NCBI GenBank assembly: GCA_003344405.1
Contig: NOWV01000043.1
Coordinates: 310,001 to 374,000, forward strand
Origin: Trichoplax sp. H2
Lineage: Eukaryota > Placozoa > Uniplacotomia > Trichoplacea
DNA length: 64,000 nucleotides
Direction of reading: 5' to 3'
The notes beneath the pieces are model-generated. The model saw nothing but the letters and a program-made list of their open reading frames with translations. It was not told the DNA's origin and did not search any database. Shown piece after piece: positions 54,801 to 64,000 of this stretch (the first letter of the stretch is position 1; each line of letters starts with the position of its first letter). The translations under genes were made by a program, and so were the position numbers.

Positions 54801-57061
54801 AAGACATTTAAATGGGTAAATGAAAACAGCATGAAGTACGTAACACTGCAGTTAAGAACATAAATAGCATCGGAATTGATGAAAAAATTGATTGCGATAT
54901 TAGCATTTCCATATTAATTTGATACATGATGTACAGAAATCACATTAGCAATGATCTTTATTTGACCTACTCAAACATAAATATTTTCCTAGTCTTTTAA
55001 AATTAAAGCGTATTTAGCAATCATTACGATGATGATATTATTACTTTCGAAAATATTAAAGCGGTAAAATAAAAAAAAATTTGGTTCAAAGCAAATTAAT
55101 TGTTGATAAGAGAATCTTAGCATGATAAGGTAGATCATTAATGATCCACACGCCGTGTAATTGTAGCGGTAACAATGACGCTAGCTAAAGTGCCTTTTAA
55201 TTCTACCTTATTTAATCTAATTTGAATGATAGTAATATTTTATCGTCATAATGTATCTTAGTATGGGAAGGTTAATAAAATTAAATGATAAAATTGCTGG
55301 ATAAGAGTAAATGAATAATTATTGAATAGAAATAAGGAAATCTATGATATGGCAAGTGTTGTTTCCAAAGAATTCAGCAAAATTTTGATTTCGATAATTA
55401 TAGCACTTGTAAGACATTCCGTAATACGCGTAAATAAGCTTATCCAAAATTTCTTAGTAAACTCAGGCATTACTAACGAATGATCCTAGTGATATTATTT
55501 ATTTCTCTATGTTATATCGAAGTAAGAGTATGTAAAAGTTTTGTAATCAAAATGGACTAATAACATAATTGATATGAAAAGTCGACATGATAATCTTATG
55601 GCTTTCAAGCAGTCAAGCATCGCTTTCTATAATGGAATGGCTCCTGTAACACCTGTTAACTATCTCTAAAGGCTACACTATTCTAATTTCTACGACCTAA
55701 ATTCATAGGCGCCGGAAAAAACTTCCTTAATAACATTGCTTCTTTGTATCTTATCGAATCAAGGTAGCGAGAAATAATAAATATGAATATTTTAATATCC
55801 GCTACTAAATTGTAGTCTAGTAAGAATAGTTTATTGCCGCAATAGCCATGTGCAAGATTGATTCATGGCATTACTGCTCAGAATTTGTAACATTTTGTTA
55901 AGCATCTCTAAAGTAGACTATTTGATACGGTAATTTGCTAATCTAGTCTAAATTTAGCTATTAGCTATGATTATTCTCTATATATTGCAGTGTAACGAAG
56001 GACTTCATCAAATTTTAAACAAATACGAAATCAAGAAACAATACGAATAATGAGTTGAAGAATGATTCAATAACGATCTCATATGCAATAGAATTTTTTG
56101 ATGGGCTATGCCTGCTATTATTGCATTTGTGAAAGTAGATCTCAACCCAAGTTTGCATAATCTAATTTAATTAATGTCTTTAAAGGAATCTCTATTCATT
56201 TTTTTGTTCTATTAATATTATAATGACAATATAACGGCACAAATTTCTAGCTAAGGTTAAATTAATAATTATAATTTATGCTGACACTCAGTGTAATTAG
56301 AGTAGATGAGCCCTTGTATTATCGTTAATAAACTAATCTTCAGGTCGATATTATTCTGATTTTATATTGGCTAATTTAAGGGAGGCGTTACTTATGATTT
56401 TTAATAATATTATTCTTCACATTGTAGCAAGCCGTCAGTGTGATATAATGGCAGCATAATTAAATCTAGCGATAACAATAAAGTCATCAAGCGTACCACT
56501 CGTTCGCCAGATAGAACTTCAAGTAGTCGTAAAATAATAATTCCATCTTTTAGATCTTCATATAGATCTTTCACTTCGAGATGGACTTTGGCGATATGAG
56601 AATTAACCCATTTAGTGAAAGTTTTTTTCTGGACATTTTCTCGTTCACCTATTCTCATAAGAAGAAGTGCAGGAATAAAAATTGAGCTGGTCATTATAAG
56701 ATAGCCAAGCCTACATTAACCTCTATTTTTAATATAGCTAAAGCCAATAGCGCAATGTTAATATACGAGTTCATTATAGGCAATATATAATATATGCTAC
56801 AATGACCTTTTATCTTCTGGCTTTTTATATGTAATAAAAGCCAATAATTCAAGTTTAGATAGAAGAGAATTACAATACAAAACGAATTAATAATTATAAG
56901 CATATTATCGTTAAAAGATCGACTATAAGTTTGAATACATTAGAATTCGGTCTTAGGTTTAGTCAATGCCTATGATTTTCTCGCGTAAATAACTGACCTG
57001 CTAATGCTTTTCTAGATTTCTCAAACATTCCTGCTCTTGCTTCATCATTATTTTGTGACAT
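35789..57061 (-). CDS. SPTBN-like: Beta-spectrin paralog B (complete)
   Basis: Full beta-spectrin: tandem CH domains, about 17 spectrin repeats, linker, PH domain. The start ATG at 57061 follows an in-frame TGA. Exons: 57061-56998, 56648-56497, 54794-54714, 54548-54456, 54264-54164, 53849-53769, 53632-53517, 53425-53316, 52617-52430, 52275-52158, 52053-51989, 51883-51841, 51374-51160, 51071-50933, 50206-50047, 49453-46893, 45703-45594, 45401-45305, 45221-45132, 45044-44844, 44678-44601, 44531-44401 (donor uncertain), 43901-43781, 43597-43514, 42669-42475, 42293-42225, 42105-41995, 41911-41664, 41559-41421, 40670-40586, 40323-40229, 40072-39980, 39776-39569, 39462-39368, 39239-39140, four 60-bp mini-exons (39053-38994, 38902-38843, 38741-38682, 38580-38521), 38418-37833, 37688-37530 (or its copy 37312-37106), 36877-36802, 36494-36400, 36285-36243, 36106-35789. 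The lengths sum to 2718 codons including stop, in frame throughout. Typical beta-spectrins are about 2300 residues, and the excess lies mainly in the linker before PH. Confidence 0.96.
37106..37312 (-). CDS. Paralog B, linker/PH-entry exon, second copy (longer PKEQ run)
   Basis: A 207-bp exon equivalent to 37688-37530, with the same acceptor, donor and PH-entry sequence but 48 bp longer. The extra bases are four more Pro-Lys-Glu-Gln-type tetrapeptides (about 37200-37285). It is cut off from the other copy by the assembly gap. Either copy keeps the downstream frame. Confidence 0.75.
37468..37487. other. Assembly gap (20 N)
   Basis: Twenty unknown bases. The 404 bp to the left (37064-37467) and the 356 bp to the right (37488-37843) are the same sequence with a 48-bp length difference and few substitutions. 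Both copies begin with ttaaagtttgatc and end with catagttttttc exactly at the gap or its equivalent. Confidence 0.99.
37530..37688 (-). CDS. Paralog B, linker/PH-entry exon, copy next to the acidic exon
   Basis: A 159-bp exon after an acceptor CTAG|G, joining AT|G CGA to the acidic exon. It encodes REVEEEAKP, two PKEQ tetrapeptides, DKPQDGAP, then the start of a PH domain ([17 protein letters not shown]), and ends with donor GTCAAT. It is almost identical to 37312-37106 apart from a 48-bp difference. Probably only one of the two copies exists per haplotype. Confidence 0.8.
37833..38418 (-). CDS. Paralog B, acidic low-complexity linker exon
   Basis: A 586-bp exon, phase 1 in and phase 2 out (AAA ACT AT|GT). 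It encodes about 195 residues rich in Asp, Glu, Pro and Asn with no spectrin-repeat periodicity, e.g. [17 protein letters not shown] and KTEREKTM. It links the mini-exon array to the Lys/Glu/Pro-rich exon that enters the PH domain. It is likely disordered. If the intron were retained the frame would stop at TAG just after the donor. Confidence 0.85.
38521..39053 (-). repeat. Tandem array of four 60-bp mini-exons with their introns
   Basis: Exons 39053-38994, 38902-38843, 38741-38682 and 38580-38521 are each exactly 60 bp. Each starts after ...ACAG or GCAG and ends before a GTAC donor, and all are phase 1-1. Each encodes a 20-residue acidic unit close to [17 protein letters not shown] followed by four residues. 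Exon starts are 151, 161 and 161 bp apart, and the introns between them are also alike (shared 'actacaactgttagg' and 'gtaaatacgaatata' type phrases). The unit was therefore duplicated as exon plus intron. Because the exons are symmetric, any subset can be skipped without a frameshift. The upstream exon (39239-39140) ends in a related DDQEIVP segment and the downstream exon starts with a related ENLEG. Confidence 0.85.
40766..40990 (-). repeat. Intronic tandem repeat, about 77 bp, three copies
   Basis: Units start near 40766, 40841 and 40919. Each has a gaaatctatttgg-like start, a middle resembling tctaattgattgcatt, a ttacttctag segment and a ctttcataaataaat-like end. It lies in the intron between the exons 41559-41421 and 40670-40586. 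Confidence 0.6.
41060..41320 (-). repeat. Intronic repeat pair, period about 168 bp
   Basis: Segments at about 41062-41145 and 41230-41312 share 'ttacatctgcaattttaaa', a ..cagtaa....actg.a.. stretch and 'aaaaggattc' in order. They lie in the same intron as the 77-bp array. Confidence 0.5.
43960..44420 (-). repeat. Tandem repeat seeded from the 3' end of a coding exon
   Basis: On the minus strand four units of about 125 bp follow one another. Unit 1 starts inside the exon 44531-44401 (agatgaagactttgtgttc) and runs into the intron. Units 2-4 start near 44289, 44164 and 44020 with diverged versions of the same exon-end phrase, followed by ...ctaagcata..., ...ttttaatttcctaaaa..., ...gtagattaattaat... 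and ...tagaattaatt.... So the splice-donor region of the exon has been copied into the downstream intron several times. Confidence 0.6.
45990..46690 (-). repeat. Intronic tandem repeat, about 155-210 bp unit, four copies
   Basis: It fills most of the intron 3' of the paralog B giant exon. Units start near 46001, 46180, 46340 and 46550 with 'gattaggaagattagg' or a close variant. Each continues through a taatactg.tct...acattgatc segment, a 'tcattatgac' segment, a 'tataacattaaagctgat' segment and a gagcattaacgttgatatgacc segment. Non-coding. Confidence 0.65.
46893..49453 (-). CDS. Paralog B, giant exon of about eight spectrin repeats
   Basis: A 2561-bp uninterrupted exon covering residues about 576-1429. 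The acceptor joins the previous exon as G|AT, and the donor GT is at 46891-46892. Repeats are visible as recurrent helix-A tryptophans and leucine heptads, e.g. [45 protein letters not shown]. It corresponds to 3748-1206 in paralog A, so it predates the duplication. Confidence 0.94.
49735..49955 (-). repeat. Intronic tandem repeat, about 75-90 bp unit, three copies
   Basis: It lies in the intron 5' of the paralog B giant exon. Units begin near 49739, 49812 and 49901, each with a tggcaggaaaataacgaaaa-like start, then attttg, then a stretch like actctaattg. The copies are diverged and no exon is included. Confidence 0.6.
53316..57061 (-). CDS. Paralog B, start exon and tandem CH actin-binding exons
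   Basis: Exon 1 (57061-56998) supplies a short N-terminus containing [10 protein letters not shown] and joins GCA G|GT to [15 protein letters not shown]1 and CH2 follow, to residue about 266, with [51 protein letters not shown] and [18 protein letters not shown]. The domain is expected to anchor the spectrin tetramer to short actin filaments at the plasma membrane. Exon 2 (152 bp), exon 3 (81 bp) and exon 4 (93 bp) have exactly the lengths of the paralog A exons. Confidence 0.94.
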
Positions 57062-59364
57062 TCTTAGTTTTCCTATTCATATGGAAATGGTTGCGAAAGT
57101 CAATAATCTTCAAGTGTTAAAGGCACTATGTCAATAATTTCATCTACTGAAAACGGAAAAGAAACTATTCCATCGTAAAGTGCATACTAAAAAGGCGTGA
57201 AAAACTGACGTTTAACCACCAACAAAATTGGTCTTAAAGTTTCGTTAATAATGTCATTCATCAACAGCAAGGATATTGCATCATTAACTTTAGAAAGAAA
57301 ATAATCAGATATCCATCCTGAATGCAGAAGAGAGCCGTATAAAATTTACATAAGTCTATGCCGCATTGCCTCAGGTCAAATAGAAGATACAAACTTTTGT
57401 TACTTATTGTATCACGTTCAGCGACGACAGACAATAGCAATAGTTAAATGTCTTGACTTCTATTCAGCTAAGAAATAACGTAAGCCGTGTCCTTGATAAT
57501 AATGCTATTTTAATGGTATAGGCAAATACGAGATTTCTTTCTACCGAAAGGATTATCTTGATGAAAGTACAACAGACTATCTTTTGATAATCCGGCTGAG
57601 TAAACGAGCAAAACATGGGCATATCCGCAATTATTTAACGTACGAGTATACGGTTAGCGATGGCAATTTTTAGCCCTATTTTTTTTAGGATCACAAAGTT
57701 AAGGAAGTGATATCAAGCTGTGTTGCAGACAGCTGCCTATAGAGATTTATCGATCTTTAGTAAGAAAAACAACTACAGGATACATTGCACTAGTAAATCT
57801 AAACATCTATAATCCAACAAATGATTCGATTTTAGCGTGTAAATTGCAGGTGCCTAATAACGATTAAATGAATCCAATGCTAAATTATCAGAAATAGAGA
57901 GTAATTGAAATATTTTCTTTTAGTAGACTAGAAATATATATAAAAATCATAGGGACGATGTATTTTACCACGTGCGAAAAGGTTGATAGGTTGCAGAAAT
58001 ATGACAAGGCTTAATCAGTAGGGCTTCTAAAATTTTTTTTTGAATTGATGTAAGAAGTGACAATTTTAATATTTAAAATAACTCCTTTTAAGTATGATTG
58101 TAAAGCGGATATATTGTAGAAGATGTAGCTGCTCATCAAAATGGATAACTGTACTAAATATACCGTAATGATCATCTATTCTGCATAATTCATCAATAGC
58201 AGTATTGATAAAATGATGGATAAAAACTCGATTTGATTTGATTTGCTCCATTGGCGTAAAGGTGATCCAAACTTACCAAAGAATTAGTGCTTTAGTTAGA
58301 AAGCTCACCAATGACTTGTATTGATAATCGCTTACAATTTCGTTTTCGCTTGGATCACTAGCTAGACCAGGATAAACCTGCTAGAACTCTATCGATTCCC
58401 GATAAATATGAGATTAGCAAGTCCTTACCACTAACAGCCGCCTTGACGATCCAGTAAAAGTTAAGATGAGCTATGAAACTGATTAAAATAGGCTGCAGCC
58501 TTATATCGTTATGGTTAATAAATGCAATGAAGAGGATGCACGTATATTACAGAATAATATGACTCATTGCATTGTCACAGTGGTTATTAGCGTTATTATA
58601 TTACAATATCGTTGAGGGAATACGTCAATCACGTGTATCAAATCACAACATAATGAATAGGAGCTTCATACCACTAACCGCTAAGCTATATTCTATTTCT
58701 ACCAATCATTTAGCATAGCAGACAATGCTTAGCTTACTTGTCGCAATTTTCAACATAGCTACGAGTTCAATGTTATTATCAACAATGATGAGTAGCATTA
58801 ATTAATTAATTGTACAACCTGCGAGTGTCTGGACTACAGGTCTAATTTTTTAAAGATTTTTACGGTATACGATATTTTAAGATACAGTGATATCGTCGGA
58901 TATAATACAGTAGGCAAGAATTAATTATGTAATTTTGATTAAATTCAAACAACAATATTTATTTAATCTTGCTGCAAAGAGTAACCATCCAATGCCGAAT
59001 TTCTAAACAAGTTAAACTCTAGTGAATGTACAATGTTACCGTTATTATGTGTTTCTTTCACAATGTAGTACGGTGAATTAATATATTTCGCTTACGATCG
59101 CAATTAAGTTAAGCCTTTATTGATCTATTTTGTCTATTCGGATCGACTTACTAGTGCTTCATTTATAAATTATGGTGCAATTGATAAATTAAATTTATAA
59201 ACGTTTCACAAATAACCGTAAACGCGAATAACATATTGCAAGCTATAATGAATTATACATGCAATCATACTAATTATAAGGAAAGCGTCAACTTGGAAAC
59301 CACAAGGTTACAGAACAAACCGACGATTTCAATTCATGGTCTTCATTCCCAGTGATACTTTTAT

Positions 59365-59392
59365 TATCGTTACTTTGACATGAGTAACGATA
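59365..59392. repeat. Hairpin, 10-bp perfect arms
   Basis: tatcgttact and agtaacgata pair perfectly around the 8-base loop ttgacatg. It could be a regulatory hairpin or an old inverted-repeat element. It lies about 1.2 kb downstream of the ERR stop. Confidence 0.45.
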
Positions 59393-59884
59393 ACCACGTT
59401 GATAATTGAACCGCATAACGTCACAATCACCCAGTAGGTTAATCTTTTAATTATGTCTGCTTTATTAGCTATACAACAATAAAACTATTGATCTCAAATG
59501 TAAATACGTGTCTGGTCTACGGGTTCCAAGACCTCATGTAATACGAGCGCAGCAATGCCAGCAATGCACGTAAAAATTCAAAGTATTCTTGTAGACCTTA
59601 GAGCTCTTAATTTCATGTAGGTAAACCATCAATACCTTGCTCGTACAACAGTGCAGTATCATAAATTACAAAGAAATCATACCAAATCTATGCCATCGAT
59701 AGGAAATAAAGCACGACGTCGCCAGATGATAAAGCTCGTCGAAATTGAAACCGCTAGTCAAATTTATAACTTTAAAGAACTTACTATATAAACGTAATCT
59801 GTATCCTATGTCATTGATGCTCCAGTTAACGGTATTATATGGTAATAACGATTAGGTAAATAGTAAAACGTAGTATACATTAAC

Positions 59885-60091
59885 ATGTCGCTAAAAAAAA
59901 TTACAATTATAAACACATCAGAAAATATGCCAGTAAAAGTCATTTCAGGAAAATCTTCAATATATTCGTACGCCAACCCTGACACTAGCTTAGTTCAATG
60001 TGTTGGCTGCGGTAAGATATTAAAGAATTGCAATAAAATTTGTTTAAGATCATTCAAATTATTAAAGGGGAGTGAGATAATCCCATTATGA
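59885..60091 (+). CDS. Doubtful small ORF with CxxC motif
   Basis: A 68-codon plus-strand ORF between the two minus-strand genes. Its second half has four cysteines (C-V-G-C, then C and C within the next twelve residues), which could bind a metal. There is no signal peptide, no recognised family and no visible splicing. Length and composition do not exclude chance. Confidence 0.15.
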   Translation: MSLKKITIINTSENMPVKVISGKSSIYSYANPDTSLVQCVGCGKILKNCNKICLRSFKLLKGSEIIPL

Positions 60092-60566
60092 AGATTTACG
60101 TACTACAAGAATCGCAGTACTAGTACCATGCATAGCGACCAGTCTCACAATTTTAAAAATATCTAAACTAAAGCGACGACTACAAAATTTAGAACCTATC
60201 TCTTATAACGATTTTGTTCAAGAAATCGAATAAAATCTACTTCTTAAGCAAGAAAAGTACGCTAACTTGACAAATTATATCAAGTGAGCGGCTACAATAA
60301 GCAAGTATTAAGGTGTAATTATTATATTGTTACAGCATCAACCAGGAACTTACATATATTTTCTATGTCTTATCATTGTACTCGTAATCGCATTCAATAT
60401 AATAAAAATTAGCAATCATTTCACGACGTCGCGAAAGTAAAGATGTCAAATTTTTTAAAATTATAATCTAGAGGAGTGTCATGATCTCCGAGTAGACCCA
60501 ACTTTAACAAGATATTCCGCAAAAGTAACGGTATTTTATAGAAGTTTATAGGGAATATCACTATAA

Positions 60567-62951
60567 TTATTGTAATAATTCATTCGCTTCCAACATTTCT
60601 AACAATAGGTTGTACATTGGTACCTCTCCTGCGACTTTGATACTAAAAAGTTTTTCTATTCCCCTAGAGCTAATTGCCTTTAATTCTGGTAAAGTCATTA
60701 ATAATTGAGCAAATCGCAAAGGTTGTTCGGGGTAATTCAACAATGTATACCGCTGAAGTGCCAGATATAAAGTCCCTTGAACCGACTCTACACGACTGAC
60801 ATCGGTTAGATTTCTTGAATCTAGTTAAATTATCCACATAAGATTAATACACTTTTCATGGTATTCTGTAAATTTACTTCCGGGTATAATACACAATTTA
60901 CTTAATGATTTCCGAACAGAAACTCGGTATAAAGTTCAACTTACCGGAGTTAACTAGCGCAATCGCTTTTAAGCAAGCAAATTCTTGCTTATCCATACTA
61001 ATGCTTCTATACTTAGTGACCAATTCAAAAGCGTGCCTATTTATTTCGTCTAACCCAGCCGCACGAGATTGCTTATGTCCCATAACCATATCACATGCGT
61101 AAACAAGCTGATTGAGAAGTTAAAAATACGCATCAACGTTCTTTTCCTTCGTAAGTAAAACTACAAGATATTTGTACTATATTTGCAATATATGAATGAC
61201 TAACTTTGTTATCATATGGCATCGAACGGAACGCTAGATCAATCATAAATACTTCAAGCCAGGATGCTTGCAATAATACTACTTGATCGTTCAAACAAAG
61301 ACTAGTATACCCAGGAATTCTTTTCGCCCAATCAATTACCATAACTAACTCTCTTTCTACCATTTCACAGATTATAGTTATAGTTCGTATGCCAGAGTCT
61401 TCGGCTTCTGGATCTGGACAAGCAGGTAGCATAGGCGGTTCAGCTTCCAGTAACTTCTTGATAACATCATTTACGATTATCTGTTTCCCATCACGCTACA
61501 GGAAAAATTACATTTATATTTCTTATCAATTGAAAATTTTCAACGGCCTTTGCATCTTGTATGTATTTAAGATGCCATAGAATTATCTAATAGTACTATA
61601 GGAATGCCCGCTGCACTAATTAGCATTTACAGTTTTAACAAAGTTTTTAAAAAACTGATGTATTATACTGTATTTGTTGATAGTATGAAATAGTCATTGT
61701 GAAACTTTACCTTTTGGTCGATAACGTATTTTTCTCCACTACCAATAAATTCCTTTAAAATTTTAATATCGTAACCTTTGTCAGGAGATGGAGTGGAAGG
61801 TAGTCTAGTACAATTTACATCGATGTACTTGTCTTCATTAATTTTTAAAGACTGAATGGAATTATCCTCAGCTTTATCGGTATCAGCTTGAGAGAAACTG
61901 GAAGCTGTAGATGAACTAATGAAACTGTCGGGACTGGTGACACTTTTACATTGCCCTACTGAAGTAGGTTTTTCGTACTTAACTCTACCACCAGGATTTC
62001 GATTTTTTCTAACACCTAATAAATAAATAAATTTATGATAGTACTCAATTTATACCGTCAAAATTATGCAATAAGCCGGGCGAACAAAAACGTTGTTCAA
62101 TGATAACCAATGGAGATAACGACGTTATATTACATCCCATTTTACTGATAAAAAACTGACAGAGTATCGAAATATTAGTATTTATAGTATCTGTATGCTA
62201 CATCCGGCATGCTTTTATGTGTAGGACTACAAAGTGTCCTGGTTACCTTCTCTGATCATCCCCACATCGAAACATTTTTGGAGTCGACATGCTTGGCAAC
62301 ATTTTCTACGTTGTTTATCAACTTTACATCGACTTCCAGAAGGACAAGTATAAGCAACGGAAGATTGAATGCTACGTTTAAAGAAAGCTTTACAGCCTTC
62401 GCAAGACAGTACACCATAATGCAGACCCTAACATGAATAAAGGAAATAGTTGTAGAGGTTAAGTAAAGATGTTACACCTTCAAAGCGTAAAGCCTTTACG
62501 ATATTTAATGCCTTCTGCTAGTTCTCTTTTAATATATTATGCATACCGAGGCACGATCACCACAGACTAGACAAGCTTGATTTTGGCTGAAAGTACCATG
62601 TTCAAGATTGGGGACGGATTTTTCGGACGGCACTATAACAGCAGGGACTACAGGGATAGAGATTTTACTAGCGTCATAAGGTTGATTTTTTGGACGAAGC
62701 ATTCCACAAAGGGAAGCTGGCGTGGGAGCCGTATATATTGGTAGTCCTGCAAGCGGTAACGGCTGTATTCTATCGACACTGTTATGCAACGATGTTATGT
62801 TATCATTCTTCGAGTCCGAGGAAGTGGTGGTACCAGAATCGACTCCCTTATCCAGCCGGCTGGAAGCAGTAGAAGTAAATACCAATTGATCACTGGCGCT
62901 TGTGACCGGTTCAATTGGAGTACCAGAATGACTCGCAAAAGTACTTGTCAT
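60567..62951 (-). CDS. ERR: Estrogen-related receptor (nuclear receptor NR3B), complete
   Basis: A 532-residue nuclear receptor in six exons: 62951-62547, 62427-62247, 62015-61711, 61495-61205, 61107-60945, 60820-60567. The lengths sum to 533 codons with stop, in frame. Residues 1-125 form a Ser/Thr-rich A/B region. Residues 127-192 are the DNA-binding domain, with zinc cysteines 127, 130, 144, 147, 163, 169, 179 and 182 and P-box [11 protein letters not shown]. The start of the hinge ([16 protein letters not shown]) matches the ERR C-terminal extension. The ligand-binding domain, from about 298, has [53 protein letters not shown] and [13 protein letters not shown]. Charge-clamp Lys355 and the AF-2 glutamates (520-527) are present, as are Glu346 and Arg387 at the positions that contact ligand in estrogen receptors. 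The ALxNSDS and KVPM-like helix 11-12 segments favour ERR over ER. ERRs act in the nucleus, usually without ligand, on energy-metabolism genes. A TATAAAG lies 34 bp upstream of the ATG (62985-62990), of unproven use. Confidence 0.93.
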
Positions 62952-64000
62952 GATATGTTCTATTTAAATTAATTATTATTTTACTTTATACAGTTGAGCT
63001 TTCAATTAGCGTTTCACAGAGTTCTGCTCGTAAAAACCAACCTCTACACCCCAGTTTCATAGCATTAATCCCAAAACATAGTTGACACTCTGAGCTACAG
63101 CAGAAAGACAAAGTAAGAGTTAATTCAACGGCAACTATATATCTATGATTTAACAACATTATACGAGTAGAAAATGAGTATCTCATTAAAAAGTTGAGTA
63201 TCGCTTGGATTGATCATGTAACAAGCACACCTACACACGTATTAAGTAGACCATGTCAACGTCATGATAGTATCGCGGAAAGTAATTACGCGATTGTGCT
63301 ATTCTATAATAGTCTCTGTTGGGTATGACTTTGGGATCAATATGGATATCTGACTGCTACACTATTAAATGATTTTTGACTCTTTTTATTGTCGACTTAG
63401 ATTGTATCCAAGAGTTCTGTGTTAAATGGGCTTCACATCCCTGTTTTTCAAATTAAAAATTTTGGAGAGATATATTGTCAATCTACTGTAGTTTAATACA
63501 ACGCGAATATTACCAGATATTGCTTCTGAGAGCAATTTTCAAATCATGCACTGGTTAGAGCAGTTTGTGCAATTTACTGTAAAAGTGAAGAGATTCAGAT
63601 CAGATTCTGGAACGTTATAGCTAGACAAGTTAAGTTCAAATTGAGTTCATCTGATGTTTGTATCCATGGGCTCATGATGTATTTATCTCTTGAAGAAAAT
63701 TTTCCATGGCAAATCTGCCAGATCCTGCAAAACAAAACGATGCAATGACAAATTGTCTAATTTTATTATCTTCCCTACCTTATTCTAATTATTTATTGAT
63801 GACATTTGCGCAGTATAACAGACTGCAGAAACAAACTAACTGTAGGTAAGGCAGAGGTACTGGAGTCAAATAATCCCAATAAAATAAAATAATTAATTCA
63901 TGACGGTAATTCCTGTACTGTACACAGGACAGTGTACAGTCGAGCTATACCGTACCGTACTGTACTGTATGTACTGTACACTGTGGCAAGTGGCGGTTGA
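62952..64000. other. Upstream region of ERR; repeat-rich right end
   Basis: No coding exon was recognised. The proximal part could be ERR promoter or 5' UTR. The last 90 bases are a dense cluster of interleaved inverted repeats (63911-63984). Confidence 0.5.
63911..63984. repeat. Cluster of nested GTACAGT/ACTGTAC inverted repeats
   Basis: Words such as cctgtactgtacacagg, ctgtacac...gtgtacag (8-bp perfect arms) and cagtgtacag...ctgtacactg interleave within about 75 bp. The same words occur in clusters at 8.27, 9.1, 9.94, 10.1, 10.3-10.4, 15.1 and 15.5 kb. The source is probably a repeat family, though its full unit is not visible here. Confidence 0.55.

Larger units (their letters stand above)
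57062..60566. other. Intergenic region between ERR and beta-spectrin B
   Basis: It should hold the paralog B promoter and 5' UTR and the ERR 3' UTR. No exon series was recognised on either strand. A perfect 10-bp-arm hairpin lies at 59365-59392, and one doubtful small plus-strand ORF lies at 59885-60091. Confidence 0.6.

Noticed and set aside
58066-58251. 61-codon minus-strand ORF upstream of spectrin B
   Set aside because: No motif, and not linked by splice sites to the spectrin frame. Probably random.

Overview
The window is nuclear DNA from an early-branching animal: strongly AT-rich, with GT-AG introns and two animal-type gene families. The best guess is a placozoan (Trichoplax/Hoilungia type). 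The reasons are a clear estrogen-related receptor (ERR, NR3B) next to beta-spectrin genes, in a low-GC genome with many introns of a few hundred bases. This is inference from gene content, not a database match.

Layout. (1) 1-8948, minus strand: beta-spectrin paralog A. It runs off the left edge and its first coding exon was not found. (2) About 8.95-35.8 kb: mostly gene-free AT-rich DNA with decayed tandem repeats. It holds one convincing plus-strand gene, an 88-residue secreted cysteine-rich peptide at 26577-26843. (3) 35789-57061, minus strand: beta-spectrin paralog B, complete from start ATG to stop. I rebuilt it exon by exon (about 45 coding exons, about 2717 codons before the stop if one copy of a duplicated exon is used), and the reading frame closes across every junction. 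(4) 60567-62951, minus strand: a complete six-exon ERR of 532 residues.

The two spectrins are tandem paralogs. Exon lengths and phases correspond one-to-one from the first calponin-homology exon through at least 20 exons, including one giant exon of about 2.55 kb in an otherwise finely split gene. The C-terminus of paralog B has a lineage-specific linker before its PH domain. Part of this linker is encoded by four 60-bp, phase 1-1 mini-exons repeated with their introns at a period of about 160 bp.

Tandem repetition with a unit of roughly 75-200 bp recurs through the window, in several paralog B introns and between genes. In one case (43960-44420) the repeat unit begins inside a coding exon and copies its splice donor region. 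The 20-N assembly gap (37468-37487) separates two copies of one exon plus flanks that differ by exactly 48 bp and a few substitutions. It is best read as two overlapping contig ends or haplotypes placed side by side.

The spectrins would build the submembrane actin-spectrin skeleton. The ERR is an unrelated neighbour, a nuclear transcription factor. No CRISPR arrays, bacterial-type operons or intact transposase genes were seen, and no tRNA was recognised by eye.
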